This document shows, piece after piece, positions 62,344-64,000 of a stretch of 64,000 nt of DNA. Origin of the DNA: CAVVYA01 sp963752345 (lineage in GTDB: Bacteria > Pseudomonadota > Alphaproteobacteria > SMXQ01); NCBI GenBank assembly GCA_963752345.1, contig CAVVYA010000017.1:124001-188000 (forward strand). The letters are read 5' to 3'. The stretch's first letter is position 1. Each line of letters begins with the position of its first letter. The notes beneath the pieces are model-generated. The model made no database searches. It was not told the DNA's origin and was given only the letters and a program-made list of their open reading frames with translations. Both the position numbers and the translations under genes were made by a program.

Positions 62344-63819
62344 CTAGTCGCGCACGATTTTCAGGTTGGTCAGCTCCGCGAGCGCGGCGACTTCCTCGGA
62401 TTCGCCTTCGATCAGATCGGGGTCTTCCTGGCTGAACACCTGGATCAGCGGCAGGTTGCCCGGCAGATCCTTCTGCTTGGCCTGGCGCACGCCGAGATTG
62501 GCGAGTGAGCGCTGGCGCGGCAGCAGGCGCGAATTGACCGAGCCCACCAGCTTGGCGTGGCTGTCGGCGGCGGCCTTGATGCCCTTGCCCACGCCGGCGA
62601 CATAGCCGACCACCGTGGTCACCGCCTCGATAAGCTGGCGCGCGGCGAGCACGATCTTTTCCTGGTTCTCCGCCTGGCGGCCGAAATCGATCCTGCACCG
62701 CGCAAAGCCGATGTTAGACATCAATCCAGTCGGTCCGGCGATGACGATGTTCTCGGCCACTGCCTTTTTCTGAAACTGAGCGTCGGCCCGGCTTAAGCGT
62801 TCTATTCCGCCTTCCGTCGGCAAATACATGATGTTGATCGCATATGCGATCCGTTCGCCGCGCCCAGCCTTGCGATAGGTCGCCTGAATCGCACTGGCGT
62901 AATCCTTTCCCGACAGCGCTTTAAGATGGAGGTTCATGGTGCGCGCGAGATTTGCGTACGCCTCATCCTCGCGCTCCGTCCCTTCGGCATCGGCGGCTTC
63001 GAGCAGGTACTTCGACGCCTTGCTGTCGATCGTGAGGACCGTATCGCCGGGCAGGAACACGACCGCATCGGGCCGCAGGCGCGAGCCGTCCTCCTGGCCG
63101 TCGATGGTGTGCTGCATGATGAAGTCGCGGCCGGATTCGAGGCCGAATTCGCGCAGCATGTTTTCGAGGCCGATCTCGGCATAGTGGCCGGCGCCCGCGG
63201 GGTTGGACAAGGCGCGCACGATCTGCTCGGTCTGGCCGGCGGTCTGCTGCACCTGGGTGCGCAGCGAGGTCACCGAGTTGGCCAATTGGCCGAGGTTCTT
63301 CTGCATCTCCTCGGCGGTCTTCTTGACCTGTTCGGCGCTGTCCTTTTTCTGCGCCTCGGCCTCGCGCTTGTGGTCCTCGAGCAGCTTGGAGGAAACCTCC
63401 TTGGTCGTGGTCAGCATGGCGGCCTTCGCCGCTTCGAGCGCCTGGGTCTTGACCGTCTCCCAATCGGCGACGCGCTTCTCCATCTCGATGCGCGCCTGCT
63501 CCGCCAAGGCGGCGGCCTTTTCGGAATCCTGCCGCGCGCGGATCGCTTCGTTGCGCTCGGAGAATGCCGCATCGCGCTCGCGCGTCACGGTGGCGAGCGT
63601 CTCCTGCACCGTGGCCAGGCGAGTCTCCGCCTCGGTCTGGCTGCGCAGCCGCTGACTGGCGGACTCCTGGTCTTGTCGGGCGCGCGCGGTGGCGGCGGCG
63701 AGATCGGTCCGGATCTGGTCGCGTTCGGCGCGCAGGCTCATGGCCCGGGAAATCGCGAAGGCCGCGACGCCGCCCCAGAACACCATGGCAACCAGCAGGA
63801 TCGTCTCGACAAAGGTCAT
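62344..63819 (-). CDS. rmuC: DNA recombination protein RmuC
   Basis: A 491-residue protein. An N-terminal membrane helix (MTFVETILLVAMVFWGGVAA) is followed by a long coiled coil (about 30-210) and the RmuC nuclease-like domain (GHYAEIGLENMLREFGLESG, DGSRLRPDAVVFLPGDTVLT, IDSKASKYLLEAAD). It limits DNA rearrangement. It converges on bioA (one base apart) and is divergent from the probable def gene, a known alphaproteobacterial order. Confidence 0.93.
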   Translation of the reverse strand: MTFVETILLVAMVFWGGVAAFAISRAMSLRAERDQIRTDLAAATARARQDQESASQRLRSQTEAETRLATVQETLATVTRERDAAFSERNEAIRARQDSEKAAALAEQARIEMEKRVADWETVKTQALEAAKAAMLTTTKEVSSKLLEDHKREAEAQKKDSAEQVKKTAEEMQKNLGQLANSVTSLRTQVQQTAGQTEQIVRALSNPAGAGHYAEIGLENMLREFGLESGRDFIMQHTIDGQEDGSRLRPDAVVFLPGDTVLTIDSKASKYLLEAADAEGTEREDEAYANLARTMNLHLKALSGKDYASAIQATYRKAGRGERIAYAINIMYLPTEGGIERLSRADAQFQKKAVAENIVIAGPTGLMSNIGFARCRIDFGRQAENQEKIVLAARQLIEAVTTVVGYVAGVGKGIKAAADSHAKLVGSVNSRLLPRQRSLANLGVRQAKQKDLPGNLPLIQVFSQEDPDLIEGESEEVAALAELTNLKIVRD

Positions 63820-63973
63820 AGCCCACCTCCATCGGCGCCAAGCCTATCACGATGGCAGGGATGGTGCGACGCTTGGGTGCATCCCCCATCCCTAGATGGC
63901 CGGCTTGACGCGGGACGGCGCGGGGCCTACCTAAAGATCGGCAAGATTCCTTCGACCAGCGTGACTCCGACCC

Positions 63974-64000
63974 ATGGCCCTTTTGACCGTCATCACCGCG
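63974..64000 (+). CDS. def: Probable peptide deformylase, first nine codons (cut by window edge)
   Basis: The last 27 bases read MALLTVITA, the usual N-terminus of alphaproteobacterial Def (MALL-I-TAPDP). The place next to rmuC also fits def. Too short to be sure. Confidence 0.5.

Overview
The window is GC-rich, gene-dense chromosomal DNA from an alphaproteobacterium, probably of the Rhodospirillales/Rhizobiales type. This rests on the Aap amino-acid transporter, a CycM-like cytochrome beside kdsB and pheA, the order SRP RNA-dnaX-ybaB-recR, rmuC next to def, a ChvI-like regulator, and intergenic palindromic repeats of the kind common in rhizobia. I cannot name a genus. No transposase, tRNA, rRNA or CRISPR array was seen.

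Layout. 1-2735: a cupin gene end and a stress-gene island (Gln-rich protein, histone-H1-like tail protein, DUF3309 peptide, PRC-barrel protein). 2863-6969: aapJQMP. 7168-35530: a large exopolysaccharide/lipid-linked sugar region holding an outer-membrane barrel protein, a ChvI-like regulator, a nucleotidyltransferase, a pyruvyltransferase, several glycosyltransferases, a Wzc-type co-polymerase/kinase, an ExoY-type priming transferase, Wzy, Wza, ManC, RfbB, RfbA, an atypical SDR, a DegT aminotransferase, a small EamA exporter, a DPM1/ArnC-type transferase, a methyltransferase and a GT-C-like membrane protein. 35611-41117: PPK2, TetR, an orphan TAXI binding protein, GST, leucyl aminopeptidase, a small secreted protein. 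41273-47106: yejABEF. 47202-54050: an inositol-monophosphatase-like gene, cytochrome c, kdsB, pheA, mntP with a Mn riboswitch, nudC, an amidotransferase, egtD. 54225-57494: SRP RNA, dnaX, ybaB, recR, a small membrane protein. 57892-62342: divergent biotin genes (bioFD / bioBA). 62344-64000: rmuC and the first codons of a probable def.

Three points matter most. (1) Seven intergenic sites fit, or nearly fit, the EcfG general-stress promoter GGAAC-N16/17-CGTT, and each faces a nearby start codon; this suggests a local stress regulon that includes the ChvI-like regulator and egtD. (2) The genes at 27418-35530 look like an Arn/Gtr-type lipid-linked sugar decoration module built on a dTDP-deoxy(amino) sugar. 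(3) At least 22 single-base-type frame breaks occur in 16 otherwise intact genes, and 19 of them are best explained by one extra base. This is more like insertion-biased sequence error than gene decay, so broken genes here are given as full-span CDS with the break position stated.
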